Assembly: GCA_039024435.1 (NCBI GenBank)
Contig: JBCCQH010000004.1
Location: 62,001 to 126,000 of the forward strand
From: JBCCQH01 sp039024435
GTDB lineage: Bacteria; Bacteroidota; Bacteroidia; J057; JADKCL01
Reading direction: 5' to 3'
DNA: 64,000 bases
Part shown: positions 8,091 through 17,869 of the stretch, piece by piece
Layout of the letters: every line of letters starts with the position of its first letter
How positions within the stretch are numbered: position 1 is the stretch's first letter
Position numbers and translations under genes: made by a program
Notes under the pieces: generated by a model
What the model was told of the DNA's origin: nothing
Databases searched by the model: none
The model's input: only the letters and a program-made list of their open reading frames with translations

Positions 8091-11000
8091 TTATCGTCTT
8101 TTGAGGGTGAGCCCGCCTTTGTGCAATGGTTCTCCGATTTCGTTGCGAACGACGTACCAATAGACGCCATCGGGATAGCCGAAGCCATTAAATCCGCGGG
8201 TACGGCCCATGCTCTCCACCGAGCGTGTAAACAGCTTGTGCCCCGTGCGATTGTACAATTCGACCGTTTTGCCGACGTAGTCGTAAGTGCTTTCCCAGAG
8301 GAAGACCCAGTGGTCGTTGAAGCCATCGCCATTGGGAGAGAAGGCCTCGGGAATGAAGAGTTCGCCCTCGCCCGGAAGGATCATGATCTGGACGGTGACG
8401 GTGTCGCTCTTGCAGGTTTTGGATTCGGCGGCGAACTGGTAGTCGATGTAAATGGGCAGGAGGGGGGCGGTCAGTTCCGCCCGTTGGGGAAGAAAGCCGG
8501 GGTCGGTGGCACTTTCCGCAACTTCATCCAGTGGGGCATCCGCGTCGTTGGGGATCAAAAGCTGGACCCAGTTCTCGTCGGTGGACTGAGAAAAAGTAAA
8601 TTCTGTACTGTTTTGGTCACTGGACAACCAAAATCCGAAGGCTTCCGGATGGTTGACCACAATGGTATCCGGATTGTGGTGATCGGGATTCCAGGCGGGA
8701 GGATCGCCCCGGCTTCCGTCGACGGGAAATAATTTCGGCACGGGACTGGCGTGGACGGTCTGCGGAAGGCTGACGTCCAGGTGGCATTGGTTTTCGTCGA
8801 AGTAGCGGATGTGGAAGTTGTATTCGCCCGCCGGCAAGGTATCGTTCAAGGAAAATTCCCGATCAAAGAGGTCCACCGGTTTGGTGGTGTCAATCGAGAA
8901 CTGGTGGTCGCGCAGGACCGCTCCGCTTCCGCGGTAGGTGGCGGTCAACGCAAAATCAATGCCCTCGCACAGGTATTCCTGGCTGAACTGGTAATCGGTG
9001 CGCTCGAAGTCCGGCACGGGGAAAATCCGCACAGAATCCCGGTAGGCGTCTTCGCAGGCCGGATTGCTGTGGGACAGGTAGCGTTCCAGGTAATACCAGC
9101 CGGGGGTGCTCGCCTGGGGATCGATCAAGGGGCTGCCGCCATTGGGGTCGATGACCAGGCCGTCGCTGGGGTCGATGTTGATCGGGGCGGAGGACTGCTT
9201 GAGGTCGATCCGCCAGTGGCTGGTGTCACTTTTGCAGTACTGGGTCAGTTGTGGACTCCGCACTAGGTCGCGTTCCAGGGTAAAAAATGCGTTCTGGCTG
9301 CGGACCACCTCGATTTTGGCGCGGTCCCGGTTGAAGCACAGCGAGTCATTGGTCAGGAAGGTGATGGTGAAGCGGCCTTCTTGGGCGGCTTCCCCCAAGG
9401 TGATGACCCCCAACTCGGGGTGGAGGGCCAGCGGAACGCTGTCTCCGGGCGGGCCGTCCCAGCGGTAGGTATAGCTGCCCTGGGTGTAGTTGGTGCGGTA
9501 AAGTGGCAGGGCGGTCGTATCTCCGGTGCAAAGCTGGATGTGACCACTGCTGATGGTGTCGCCCGGGTAGTAGAAGTCGGGCTGGGCCCGGGGGAGCACC
9601 TCGATTTCCAGCCAGGTGGAATTGGGGCAATTGCCGGTATTTTCGTAGGTGATGGTGTAGGTGAGGGGTTCCATCTGACCGGGATTGAACTTGCCGCTGG
9701 TGGGGTCAAAGGAGCCATTTGTGCCGGACACGGGGAAGATGGAATACTGGTTGCCGCCAATTGCGCCGCTGGGGGCAATGCTCACCAGGCTGTCTTCGCA
9801 GAATTTGTATTGGGGGTAGTTGAAGCTGATTGGGTTGGGCGGGACAATGGTGATCCGGGCGCTGTCCAGGAGCTCGTCACAATCGCCGTCCTGGAAGCGG
9901 TAGTACACGGTGTAGGTGCCGGGATCGCTTTGGTTAGGGGCAAATTTTCCGCTGATGCTGTCCAGGGCGAGGAGGTCATTGGCGGCGTCGGGTACGGCGG
10001 AAAAGTGTCCCCCGGCGGCGCCGGTCATGGCGGTGAGCCCCACAGTGTCCGCGGTGGTGCAAAACGGTCCCGAGGGGTAGGCGATAGTGGCCGCGTTTTT
10101 AATCACCGTGAGGGAAACACTGCCCGGCAAGCCGCACTGGCTTTGGGCGGGGGTATAGGTGACGTGGTAGGTTCCGGGAAGCGTATTTTGCAGGTTGATT
10201 GCGCCGGTCAATGGATGCAGGTCGATGTCCGCTGAATCGGTGGAGGTGAAGCGCCCGCCGGCAACGAGGCCCGGGTCGGGATTGAGGATACCTCCCGAGT
10301 GGCCACAAAAAGTGGTCTGCCCACTGGCGTAGCTGAGTGAGTTGAGGACGGGCATGGTGACGGTGAGCGTGTTGGTGTCCAGTGGGACACTGGCGCAGAC
10401 CCCGGCCGCGGCGGTGGCGATCACCTCGTAGCTGGAATTCTGGGTCACAAAGTTGAGGTCCACGCTGCCGGTGGTGGAGTTGAGTTTGCTGGCCGGTATG
10501 GTGGGGGAAGAAAAGCTCAGGGCCACGGTGCTGGTCAGACTCGGGGTCACGGTGAGATCGGTTTGGCAGACGGGGTTGGGGTAGCTGAGGTCGGCGGAGT
10601 CGCGGGTGATGGTGATGATGGCGGAACCAGTAGCCCAACAACTGAGGTTGGGATCGTAGGTCACAATATAATTCCCGGGGGGTGATGCGCTGGGATCGAC
10701 AATGATCTGGGCTCCGCCGATTGGGCTATAGTCAAGGCCGAAGGGAGTACTGGAAAAGGTTCCTGAAGCATTGGTAAGGGCCGAGTTTGCGATCACAAAT
10801 GGTGCCGGATTTGTGGTAAATCCACAATACTCTTTGGTGGGGACACTAAACATCGGAGTGTCCGGCGGTATGACTCTGACCAGCAGCGTATCTTTCCAAT
10901 CGCATCCCCCAGGATTCTCTTGGTAGGGGAAATAGTGGGTCCCCGGCTGAGGGTCGAAAGGGATGTACGGGCCATTGGGCGGTCCTGGGAAGTCCCCGGG

Positions 11001-11561
11001 GCTCAAGGCGCTGAAGGTAACGGGGACTGCCCCTTGCGAAATGGTGATCGGATTGGTGTGGTCGGTACAGATCAGCGTATCGGATAGGTTAGGATTGGGG
11101 ATCGGAGGCGGGGAAATGGGGTAGGTTGCGGAAGTTTGCGTCAGCGTGCAGCTTGGGCATGCGGCTCGACGAAGTTGTACGGGTAGACTTCCACTATTGG
11201 CGGTCGCGTATTGGGCCATCTCCTCGGTAAATACGAATTTGATTTGTCCGAGTGTCTGAGACGTGATTCCTGAACTGTCAGTTAATGGACTGATCGGTGT
11301 TCCGGGAAACTCAACGCTGCTTTTCCTGGAAGGTGGCCCACAGGGTATTACGTTCCCACTGCAGGCGATGGTCAAGGTGTCTCCGGGACAAATCTGCTGA
11401 TTCATCGGCGTGATGGAATCAATGGTAACCTGAATATTATTTTGAGCGGAGGCACACTGCCCCCAAACACTCCCCAAGCCAATCCCCCACACAAACAAGA
11501 AAAAAATGATAAATCGCGGCACACACGGTCTGCACCGCGTACGAACGGCTGCTGTTTTCAT
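8091..11561 (-). CDS. Large secreted repeat protein with gliding-motility (type B) T9SS C-terminal domain
   Basis: 1156 residues from the ATG at 11561 (MKTAAVRTRC). Signal peptide about 1-35. The body consists of tandem modules of about 70-80 residues that begin like YPxxxFC and end like PGTYxVxY (for example SYPNPVCQ, AYPSGPFC, NYPQYKFC), a pattern seen in SprB-like adhesins. The last about 90 residues are the type B sorting domain: IPEAFSPNGDGFNDHW, VELYNRTGHKLF, FPDGVYWYVV-like and a final LKRR. Family knowledge: type B CTD proteins are exported by T9SS, stay on or leave the surface, and need a PorP/SprF partner, which is the next gene. Many paired Cys suggest disulfides. Substrate or ligand unknown. 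Confidence 0.88.
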   Translation of the reverse strand: MKTAAVRTRCRPCVPRFIIFFLFVWGIGLGSVWGQCASAQNNIQVTIDSITPMNQQICPGDTLTIACSGNVIPCGPPSRKSSVEFPGTPISPLTDSSGITSQTLGQIKFVFTEEMAQYATANSGSLPVQLRRAACPSCTLTQTSATYPISPPPIPNPNLSDTLICTDHTNPITISQGAVPVTFSALSPGDFPGPPNGPYIPFDPQPGTHYFPYQENPGGCDWKDTLLVRVIPPDTPMFSVPTKEYCGFTTNPAPFVIANSALTNASGTFSSTPFGLDYSPIGGAQIIVDPSASPPGNYIVTYDPNLSCWATGSAIITITRDSADLSYPNPVCQTDLTVTPSLTSTVALSFSSPTIPASKLNSTTGSVDLNFVTQNSSYEVIATAAAGVCASVPLDTNTLTVTMPVLNSLSYASGQTTFCGHSGGILNPDPGLVAGGRFTSTDSADIDLHPLTGAINLQNTLPGTYHVTYTPAQSQCGLPGSVSLTVIKNAATIAYPSGPFCTTADTVGLTAMTGAAGGHFSAVPDAANDLLALDSISGKFAPNQSDPGTYTVYYRFQDGDCDELLDSARITIVPPNPISFNYPQYKFCEDSLVSIAPSGAIGGNQYSIFPVSGTNGSFDPTSGKFNPGQMEPLTYTITYENTGNCPNSTWLEIEVLPRAQPDFYYPGDTISSGHIQLCTGDTTALPLYRTNYTQGSYTYRWDGPPGDSVPLALHPELGVITLGEAAQEGRFTITFLTNDSLCFNRDRAKIEVVRSQNAFFTLERDLVRSPQLTQYCKSDTSHWRIDLKQSSAPINIDPSDGLVIDPNGGSPLIDPQASTPGWYYLERYLSHSNPACEDAYRDSVRIFPVPDFERTDYQFSQEYLCEGIDFALTATYRGSGAVLRDHQFSIDTTKPVDLFDREFSLNDTLPAGEYNFHIRYFDENQCHLDVSLPQTVHASPVPKLFPVDGSRGDPPAWNPDHHNPDTIVVNHPEAFGFWLSSDQNSTEFTFSQSTDENWVQLLIPNDADAPLDEVAESATDPGFLPQRAELTAPLLPIYIDYQFAAESKTCKSDTVTVQIMILPGEGELFIPEAFSPNGDGFNDHWVFLWESTYDYVGKTVELYNRTGHKLFTRSVESMGRTRGFNGFGYPDGVYWYVVRNEIGEPLHKGGLTLKRR

Positions 11562-11995
11562 AGCGTTATTTGATTTATTCTCAATACAAATCCCGCCCAC
11601 CGAGGCTTCCGGTAGGAAAAAGGGACGCAATAGCTTCAGACCAAATAGTTCATCTGGACCCAGAGCTTCCGGGTTAGCAACAAACTGTACGTATCAAAAG
11701 CGTTGTCTTTCAATCAATTCGAAGGTTCAGCTCTTTCATTGCTTTTATGGTTTACTTTGTAGCCCGATCTCCCAACTTAGAGAAAGTGACCAATTTTCAA
11801 TCACAAGTTAGAAAAAATATGTTACGATATGCAGGTAATTTGTGAAAGTAGACAAAATGTTGAAAACTTCCGGAAAATTTACCGCTTCGAGCTGCGGCCG
11901 GCAGGGGAAAAAGTAAAATGCCGCTGCTGCTTTTGTCTGATAACCAGCAATTTATCCCGTTTGCCATTCCTGCCAATCTTCCCTAACATTGCAGG
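11562..11995. other. AT-rich divergent intergenic region
   Basis: 434 bases between the divergent T9SS operon and the ArnT-like gene. No RNA gene or credible frame seen. It must contain both promoters, but I find no clean TTG-N20-TAnnTTTG pair. Confidence 0.45.
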
Positions 11996-13714
11996 ATGCG
12001 ATTGCCCGCCTCCATCCACGTGCGTGAACTGCTGCTCCTCGTCGGGGTAGGGCTGATCTCATTTTTGCCCTTTTTGGGGGCGGCACCGCTGTTTGACTGG
12101 GACGAGATCAACTTCGCTGAGAGCGCCCGGGAGATGATCGTCAGCGGAAACTACTTCCAGGTTCAGATCGATTTTGCTCCTTTCTGGGAGAAGCCACCCT
12201 TGTTTATCTGGCTGCAAGTGATCTGCATGAAGCTGCTGGGAATCAACGAATTTGCCGCCCGTCTCCCCAATGCCATCATCGGGGTCTTTACCCTGGTGAT
12301 GCTCTTCATCGAAGGCACGCGAATGCGGGACAAGTGGTTCGGCTGGCTGGTCACGGGCTTTTTCTTTGCCACGATTCTGCCTTTTGCCTACTTTAAGTCG
12401 GGCATCATCGACCCCACCTTCAATTTTTTCATCTTTCTCGGGATCATGCAGATCATCCGCTACGAAAAATCCCGCGCGGCAGGGGAGAATCGCTGGCCGC
12501 GCGCGCCCCACTGGGCAGGATTTTGGATCGGGATCGCGACCCTCACCAAGGGACCGGTCGCCCTGCTGGTCACGCTGCTGGTGTACCTGAGCTACAAATT
12601 GATCTGGGACCGGCGGGGCATCGCCTGGGGCGCCATGCTCCGCTTCGCGGCGGTGTTCCTGTTGGTGATCGTAACCTGGTTTGGCGGGATCATCCTGCTG
12701 ACCGCGGATGGCTTGCAAACGGTGGGCAAGTTCATCGTCTACCAAGCCGAACTGTTTTCTCAGGACGTGGCCGGCCACGCGCGGCCATTTTACTACCACC
12801 CGCTGGTGTTTACCTTTGGCTGCTTTCCGATGGCGGCCTTTGCCTACCGGGGCATGGGCTTGCGCGCCTCAACTGCCGGTGAGCGCTTGGACAAGCGGTT
12901 TATGCTGGCCTGGTTCTGGGTGGTGATGGTTTTGTTCAGCATTGTGACGACAAAGATCGTACACTATTCCAGTCTGCTGTATTTTCCCGGAGCCTTTCTC
13001 GCCGCCCGCTACTTTGCCGCGATGCTGGACGGCAAGCGCAAAGCTACCTGGGACATCTACGCCCTGTACGGGTTCGGCATGCTGGTGTTTGGGTTGCTGA
13101 TGGGCAGCCTGCCGTGGATCATTGCCCAGTTGCAATCGGGTCTGGCCACCACCGGCAACCATCCCCCGACCGACCCGAACAATCTGGGGTATTTCTGGGG
13201 GGCGATCAATGCGGATGTCACTTGGACCGGCTGGGAAGCTCTGCCCGGTTACCTCTTTTTCTTGGTACTCGCGGTCAATCTGTACTACCTGGTCCAGCGC
13301 CGCTACCGGACCTGGCTGCTCGTTCAGGTGGTGGCCCTGCCGATCTACCTCAACGCGGTCAACGTCCTGGTGCTGCCCCGCATCGCCGACCATACGCAAA
13401 ACACGGCGGTGAACTTTTTCCGGGAAAAAGCCGACGAAGATGTCTACCTGATGGTGGACGGCTACAAGACTTACGCCCACTTTTTCTACGGGCGCCGGCG
13501 GCCCTTTCCCCATCCCGAGATTCCGGTGGCGGAACGCGGAGCCTGGCTGGCCCGTGGCCCCATCGACAAGCCGGTGTACCTCGTGACCAAAACCCTCCGG
13601 GGCGACATCGAAGGATTTTCTGAGCTGTGGTTCCCGGAATTTGTGCAGATCGGCCGAGAAGGCGGATTTGATTTTTATCTTCGCAAGGCTCCGGCGGCGG
13701 TGCCATCGCCCTAA
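11996..13714 (+). CDS. ArnT-like GT39/GT83 family membrane glycosyltransferase
   Basis: 572 residues, about a dozen membrane helices, in the range of ArnT. The catalytic loop after helix 1 is FDWDEINFAESAREMI (about 33-48) with the Asp-Glu pair of the family, then FWEKPPLFIWLQ, the hallmark second loop of ArnT/PMT-type enzymes. The hydrophobic core is followed by a C-terminal soluble domain (about 460-572). Family knowledge: these enzymes move a sugar (aminoarabinose, mannose) from a polyprenyl-phosphate donor to lipid A or protein at the outer face of the inner membrane. The acceptor here is unknown. The next gene starts 9 bases downstream. Confidence 0.85.
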   Translation: MRLPASIHVRELLLLVGVGLISFLPFLGAAPLFDWDEINFAESAREMIVSGNYFQVQIDFAPFWEKPPLFIWLQVICMKLLGINEFAARLPNAIIGVFTLVMLFIEGTRMRDKWFGWLVTGFFFATILPFAYFKSGIIDPTFNFFIFLGIMQIIRYEKSRAAGENRWPRAPHWAGFWIGIATLTKGPVALLVTLLVYLSYKLIWDRRGIAWGAMLRFAAVFLLVIVTWFGGIILLTADGLQTVGKFIVYQAELFSQDVAGHARPFYYHPLVFTFGCFPMAAFAYRGMGLRASTAGERLDKRFMLAWFWVVMVLFSIVTTKIVHYSSLLYFPGAFLAARYFAAMLDGKRKATWDIYALYGFGMLVFGLLMGSLPWIIAQLQSGLATTGNHPPTDPNNLGYFWGAINADVTWTGWEALPGYLFFLVLAVNLYYLVQRRYRTWLLVQVVALPIYLNAVNVLVLPRIADHTQNTAVNFFREKADEDVYLMVDGYKTYAHFFYGRRRPFPHPEIPVAERGAWLARGPIDKPVYLVTKTLRGDIEGFSELWFPEFVQIGREGGFDFYLRKAPAAVPSP

Positions 13715-13723
13715 TCTTTTACC

Positions 13724-14653
13724 ATGATCGAAACCCAGTTTTTCTCGACTTATTTCCTGCCGAGCGTCTTGGCGCTGATCATGTTTGGCATGGGGATGTC
13801 GCTGACGGCGGGGGACTTTCGCAATATCTTCTTGCAGCCTCGGGCGGTTGTCATCGGGCTATTCTGCCAAATGCTGGTCTTGCCGCTGATGGCGCTGGGG
13901 ATCGCGCTGGTGAGTGGATTACCGCCCGAGTACCAGGTGGGGATTGTGCTCATTGCGGCCTGTCCCGGGGGGGCAATATCGAATCTGCTGTCTTACTTGC
14001 TCCGCGGCAACGTGGCGCTGTCGGTTTCGATGACGGTGCTCAACAGTTTCATCACGATCATCACCATTCCCCTGGTCGTCAACGTGGCGTTGAGCGCGTT
14101 CATGGGGACCACGCGGCCCCTCTCCATGCCGGTCCTGCAAACGGTCACCCAAATCCTGCTCATCACGGTGATTCCCTGTGTTGCGGGCATCCTGGTGCGG
14201 CGGTGGAAGCCCCAATTTGCGGCGGGAACCCAGCGACCGCTCAAGATTGCCATGCCGGTGCTCCTGGCGATTGCGATGCTGGCGGCCATTTTCCTGGAAA
14301 AGAAACCGGGCATCCGGATCACCGCCCAACAGTACGTTCAGGTATTGCCCTGGGCCTTGCTGCTCAATGTGACCGGGATGGTATTTGGCTGGCTCGTGGC
14401 GGGCTGGCTGCGCCTCGGCCGCCCGAATCAATTGACCATCGGGCTGGAAGTGGGGCTGCAAAATTCGGGACTTGCGATTGCGGTGGCGACCAGTGCCTTT
14501 CTGCTCAATGACCCCCGCCTGGCGGTGCCAGCTTCGACTTACGCGCTGTTCAGTTTCTTTACCGCGGTGATTTTTGGTCTCTTGATCAACCGGCAAGAAG
14601 TACGGTTGCGGGATCTATTTCGCCGCCGCTCCAAGGATTCCGTCACAAAATGA
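13724..14653 (+). CDS. Bile acid:sodium symporter (BASS/SBF) family transporter
   Basis: 309 residues with nine to ten hydrophobic helices. SBF signatures are present: ACPGGAISNLLSYLLRGNVALSVSMT (about 84-109; the crossover helix and Na-binding region) and GLEVGLQNSGLAIAVAT (about 243-259) in the second repeat. Family knowledge: members carry bile acids, pantoate, pyruvate or other organic anions with sodium; the bacterial substrate usually cannot be told from sequence. It is tightly spaced between two GT39-like genes, which suggests cotranscription rather than a shared function. Confidence 0.88.
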   Translation: MIETQFFSTYFLPSVLALIMFGMGMSLTAGDFRNIFLQPRAVVIGLFCQMLVLPLMALGIALVSGLPPEYQVGIVLIAACPGGAISNLLSYLLRGNVALSVSMTVLNSFITIITIPLVVNVALSAFMGTTRPLSMPVLQTVTQILLITVIPCVAGILVRRWKPQFAAGTQRPLKIAMPVLLAIAMLAAIFLEKKPGIRITAQQYVQVLPWALLLNVTGMVFGWLVAGWLRLGRPNQLTIGLEVGLQNSGLAIAVATSAFLLNDPRLAVPASTYALFSFFTAVIFGLLINRQEVRLRDLFRRRSKDSVTK

Positions 14654-14666
14654 TTAGATTTCCGCG

Positions 14667-16139
14667 TTGAAAATTCAAACGATCATATTGCAGCGCTGGC
14701 GGCTGTTTCTGTGGCTCGTGATTCCCCTGGTGAGCCTGCTGATGCACGGCCCGCTTTTCAATGATGACTTGTCCGGGGTTCATATGTGGCGGCAGACTGA
14801 GACCGCTTCGAATGTCTACAATTTTTACCGGCTCGACGATCCGATTACCGATCCTCGGGTGTTTCACTTGGATTTTCAGCCGAATGGCCGCAAGCGCATG
14901 GAGTTTCCGGTGATGCAGTACGCGATGGCCGTCGGATACCGGATCTTCGGGGAGGAAGTGTGGGTGCTGCGGGGCATCAGTTGGGGGCTGGCGATTTTGG
15001 GGATTTGGGGCGTGTTTTTCCTGATTTTGGCCCTGTTTCGGGACCGGTGGACGGCGCTGCTGGGCGCCTGGTGCTACGCGTTTTCCCCGGTATTGTTCTA
15101 CTATGCGATCAACCCCTTGCCGGACAATCTTTCCTTGACGGCGGGGGTTTGGGGCCTAGCTTTTTTCCTGCGCTGGTACCGGACCCGGGGTTACGGCTGG
15201 CTTTGGCTTTCGGCGGTGGCCCTGATGTTCAGCACTTTGGCGAAGCTTCCCTTCATTGTGTTTTACATGCTGCCGCTGGCCTTCATCGTGCAAGATGCGT
15301 TGCGCACGCGCTTCGGCAACGTACTCAACAATTTCAAATGGGGCCTCCCGTACCTCCTGTTGGCGGCGCCGGCGCTTGCCTGGTACCTGTGGGTCATCCC
15401 GACCTGGAACAATGGGGTGACGTCCGGGATCCTGTCGGCGACCGGAGAAGACTGGGTGGAAATCGGGAAAATCCTGTTTTACACGGTGGTCTCGACGTTG
15501 CCGGAGCTGCTGATCAACTATGCGGCGCTGCCGTTTTTCCTGGTGGGGATGATGTGGATGTGGAACCCGGGATTCCGGCGGCACCGGCTGTTTGTTCCGC
15601 TGGTGGCCTGGGCGGGGTTGATCTTTGCCTATTACCTCTTTGAGGTCAATATGATCGCGACGGCACACGACTACTACTTGTTTCCCTTTCTGCCCGGGAT
15701 CTTTTTGATCGTGGCTGCCGGGCTGGCCAAGTTGATGGAAAGTCAGGAGGTCTGGGTGCGGCGAATGGTGCTTCTCATCATGCTGGTTTTGCCGGCGACC
15801 TGCGGGATCCGGACCTATTATCGCTGGCAGTCACCGGACAAGATCAAAGCGTTGTACGCCCACCGGGAGGCCTTGCGGGTGGCGGTACCGGAAGATGCGC
15901 GCCTGATCGTGGGCCACGATCTGTCGCCGCACATTTATCTGTATACTTTGCGGCATTTTGGCTGGAACTTTAACAAGGACGTCTTGCAGCCGGATCACGT
16001 GCAGCGGGCCCTGAAGGGGGGAGCGGAATACTACATCAGCGATGACCGGGAACTGGATGCGCATCCTTTGGTGGTGCCGATTCTTGGGGAAATGGTGGCG
16101 GAGATGGGCCCCTGGCGGGTGTACGGGGTGAGGCAGTGA
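14667..16139 (+). CDS. GT39-like polytopic membrane protein (putative glycosyltransferase)
   Basis: 490 residues, about eleven membrane helices. It has the GT39-like layout with a first extracytoplasmic loop after helix 1 containing VHMWRQTETASNVYNFY (about 39-55); the catalytic Asp-Glu of ArnT is not visible in this loop, where a WRQ motif is found instead. The start used is TTG at 14667, because the only nearby ATG (14650) is out of frame and the next in-frame ATG would remove the first helix. It begins 13 bases after the symporter gene. A role in cell-surface glycosylation is inferred from fold and neighbours. Confidence 0.7.
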   Translation: MKIQTIILQRWRLFLWLVIPLVSLLMHGPLFNDDLSGVHMWRQTETASNVYNFYRLDDPITDPRVFHLDFQPNGRKRMEFPVMQYAMAVGYRIFGEEVWVLRGISWGLAILGIWGVFFLILALFRDRWTALLGAWCYAFSPVLFYYAINPLPDNLSLTAGVWGLAFFLRWYRTRGYGWLWLSAVALMFSTLAKLPFIVFYMLPLAFIVQDALRTRFGNVLNNFKWGLPYLLLAAPALAWYLWVIPTWNNGVTSGILSATGEDWVEIGKILFYTVVSTLPELLINYAALPFFLVGMMWMWNPGFRRHRLFVPLVAWAGLIFAYYLFEVNMIATAHDYYLFPFLPGIFLIVAAGLAKLMESQEVWVRRMVLLIMLVLPATCGIRTYYRWQSPDKIKALYAHREALRVAVPEDARLIVGHDLSPHIYLYTLRHFGWNFNKDVLQPDHVQRALKGGAEYYISDDRELDAHPLVVPILGEMVAEMGPWRVYGVRQ

Positions 16140-16230
16140 GGAGTTGATTCGCGCAAAAAACGCTTAAATTGCGTTCAATTGCCTTTGTCTACCTTATTCA
16201 CGAGATTAGGGGCTGAAATAGGTTTGTAAT

Positions 16231-16815
16231 TTGCCAGGAAATAAAGTGGAGGACAAGCGGGAAATTATCCGTTTGTATTTTCGGCTAATGGCCACTTTGC
16301 CCATATTCGTAACCAATGTCGTAATCGACAAACAGAATGTGAAATCCGCTCATTATCAAGTTCTGAAGGAAGCATTTGGCTATAACTTATTGCGCATCCA
16401 CAACACGCTGCAAAATTACGCAGCCAACCTTTCCGGGGACAAACGATTTCTCGTCATCACTGACGAAGGACGGGTTGGGAAAATGAGGAGGATTGCGCGC
16501 AAGATGGAAAAGGACAACGAAATTCCGTCTCGTTTTCACCACGGAAACTATCAATATCCCATCGATACAATCGTAGAGGATGTCATTTCGAAGGACAGTC
16601 GCCAATCGCAGTTTATTCAAGTAGCAGACTTGGTCGGTTATTTCATCTCGCTCCACGTCAAAACCATCGTGGAACCGAGTATCCCTTGGAATAGCCGCAT
16701 GAGCAAGATATTAAAGCCGGGAGATGAAGTAGAATTCCTGGAATTGGGGAAAGGGGCTTTGAATTTGAGGGCATCGCCTTTGCCGTACGGGATTGTTTAT
16801 TACCCAAAGCCCTAA
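16231..16815 (+). pseudogene. DUF3800 protein remnant, N-terminus missing
   Basis: The 194-residue frame resembles the middle and C-terminal part of DUF3800 proteins: the strand VTNVVIDKQNV, FLVITDEGRVGKMRRI in the position of a second acidic motif, and the QFIQVADLVGYFI helix that closes the domain. The N-terminal segment with the conserved DESG acidic motif is absent, and the 90 bases upstream carry stops in all frames and no DESG-like sequence. The only starts are TTG (16231) or internal ATG. Family knowledge: DUF3800 has an RNase H-like fold and is scattered, often on mobile or defence islands. The flanks are AT-rich compared with the neighbours. I call it a truncated, probably inactive gene; a real short gene is possible. 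Confidence 0.55.
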
Positions 16816-17028
16816 AAAAGAAACACCACCTACGCTGCCGGTGCAGTTTCAGTGGTTCATTACAAAGATAGCAATCATTTCTAATTTTTGTATCATTTTT
16901 TGCAATAAAATGGATAATTATCCCGGGTGAAATCTTGTAGGGGGGCTTATTTGTTCTCTTTTGAGTGTCAAGTTGTTGATTTACAGCTAGCTACAAATTG
17001 CTAAAAAAACAGGGCTTTCCGATTGCGA

Positions 17029-17652
17029 CTACATCGCCCCAAACAGCCCGAAAAGCTCGGCTTTCACCCGGTTGATGATAATGCCGAGGTGTTCCGGATT
17101 GTCCCGGAAATTCAACTCGTCGATGACCACTTCCATCTTTTTGCCCAGGTTGTAGCCCTCGTACCAGGCCTCGTAGCGTTCGTTTAGGCGGCGCAGGTAA
17201 TCGAGACGGATGGAATCTTCGTACTCACGGCCCCGGCGCTGAATTTGGTCGACCAGCGTGGGAATCGAACCCCGCAGGTAGATCAGGAGATCGGGGGCCG
17301 GAATCAAATCGAGAAGGTTTTCAAAAAGGGAACGGTACGTCTCGTAATCGCGCTTGGGCAGGAGTCCCATCGCGTGCAAGTTCGGGGCGAAAATCTGCGC
17401 ATCTTCGTAAATCGTGCGGTCCTGCACGACATTTTTGCCTTCGTTGTGGAAGTCGATGATACGCTTGAAGCGGGTGTTAAGGAAATAGATTTGCAGATTG
17501 AAGGACCAGCGCTGCATGTCTTGGTAGAAGTCAAACAGGTACGGATTGCTGTCCGCATCCTCGTAATAAACTTCAAAACCAAGATACTTGGAAAGGTGGG
17601 TCGCGAGCGTGGTCTTGCCCGAGCCAATGTTACCGGCTATGGCGATGTGCAT
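17029..17652 (-). CDS. Deoxynucleoside kinase
   Basis: 207 residues, the standard length of the dCK/dGK (dNK) family. It phosphorylates deoxynucleosides in the salvage pathway (cytosol). Motifs: Walker A GNIGSGKTTL at 7-16, the FYQDMQRWSFNLQIYFLNTRF helix region, the QDRTIYEDAQIF segment replacing the ERS motif (DRT here), and an Arg-rich LID RRGREYE. Base preference cannot be read directly. A promoter with correct spacing lies immediately upstream and predicts an almost leaderless mRNA. Confidence 0.9.
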   Translation of the reverse strand: MHIAIAGNIGSGKTTLATHLSKYLGFEVYYEDADSNPYLFDFYQDMQRWSFNLQIYFLNTRFKRIIDFHNEGKNVVQDRTIYEDAQIFAPNLHAMGLLPKRDYETYRSLFENLLDLIPAPDLLIYLRGSIPTLVDQIQRRGREYEDSIRLDYLRRLNERYEAWYEGYNLGKKMEVVIDELNFRDNPEHLGIIINRVKAELFGLFGAM

Positions 17653-17657
17653 GGTTC

Positions 17658-17688
17658 CTAAATTAGTCTAGTAGCTATAATTCCGCAA
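17658..17688 (-). promoter_or_regulatory. Promoter of the deoxynucleoside kinase gene
   Basis: Minus strand: TTG (17688-17686), 20 bases, TAATTTAG (17665-17658), one mismatch to TAnnTTTG. The -7 box ends only 5 bases before the ATG codon, so transcription would start at or next to the start codon. Confidence 0.5.
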
Positions 17689-17869
17689 ATAAGTTCGAAC
17701 TTTTGTGCAAGATAGGAATTTGGTTGTGAATTCATTGGTATTTGCCGAATCCGACCGCTTTTTTCAAAGAATCAGCCAGATAAGCTTGGGTAAGTCCGCG
17801 CGTTAGCGCCGCGGACCCAACCCCCAAAACATGCAATCTGCACCGATTGGAATTCTTCTGGATTGCCCA

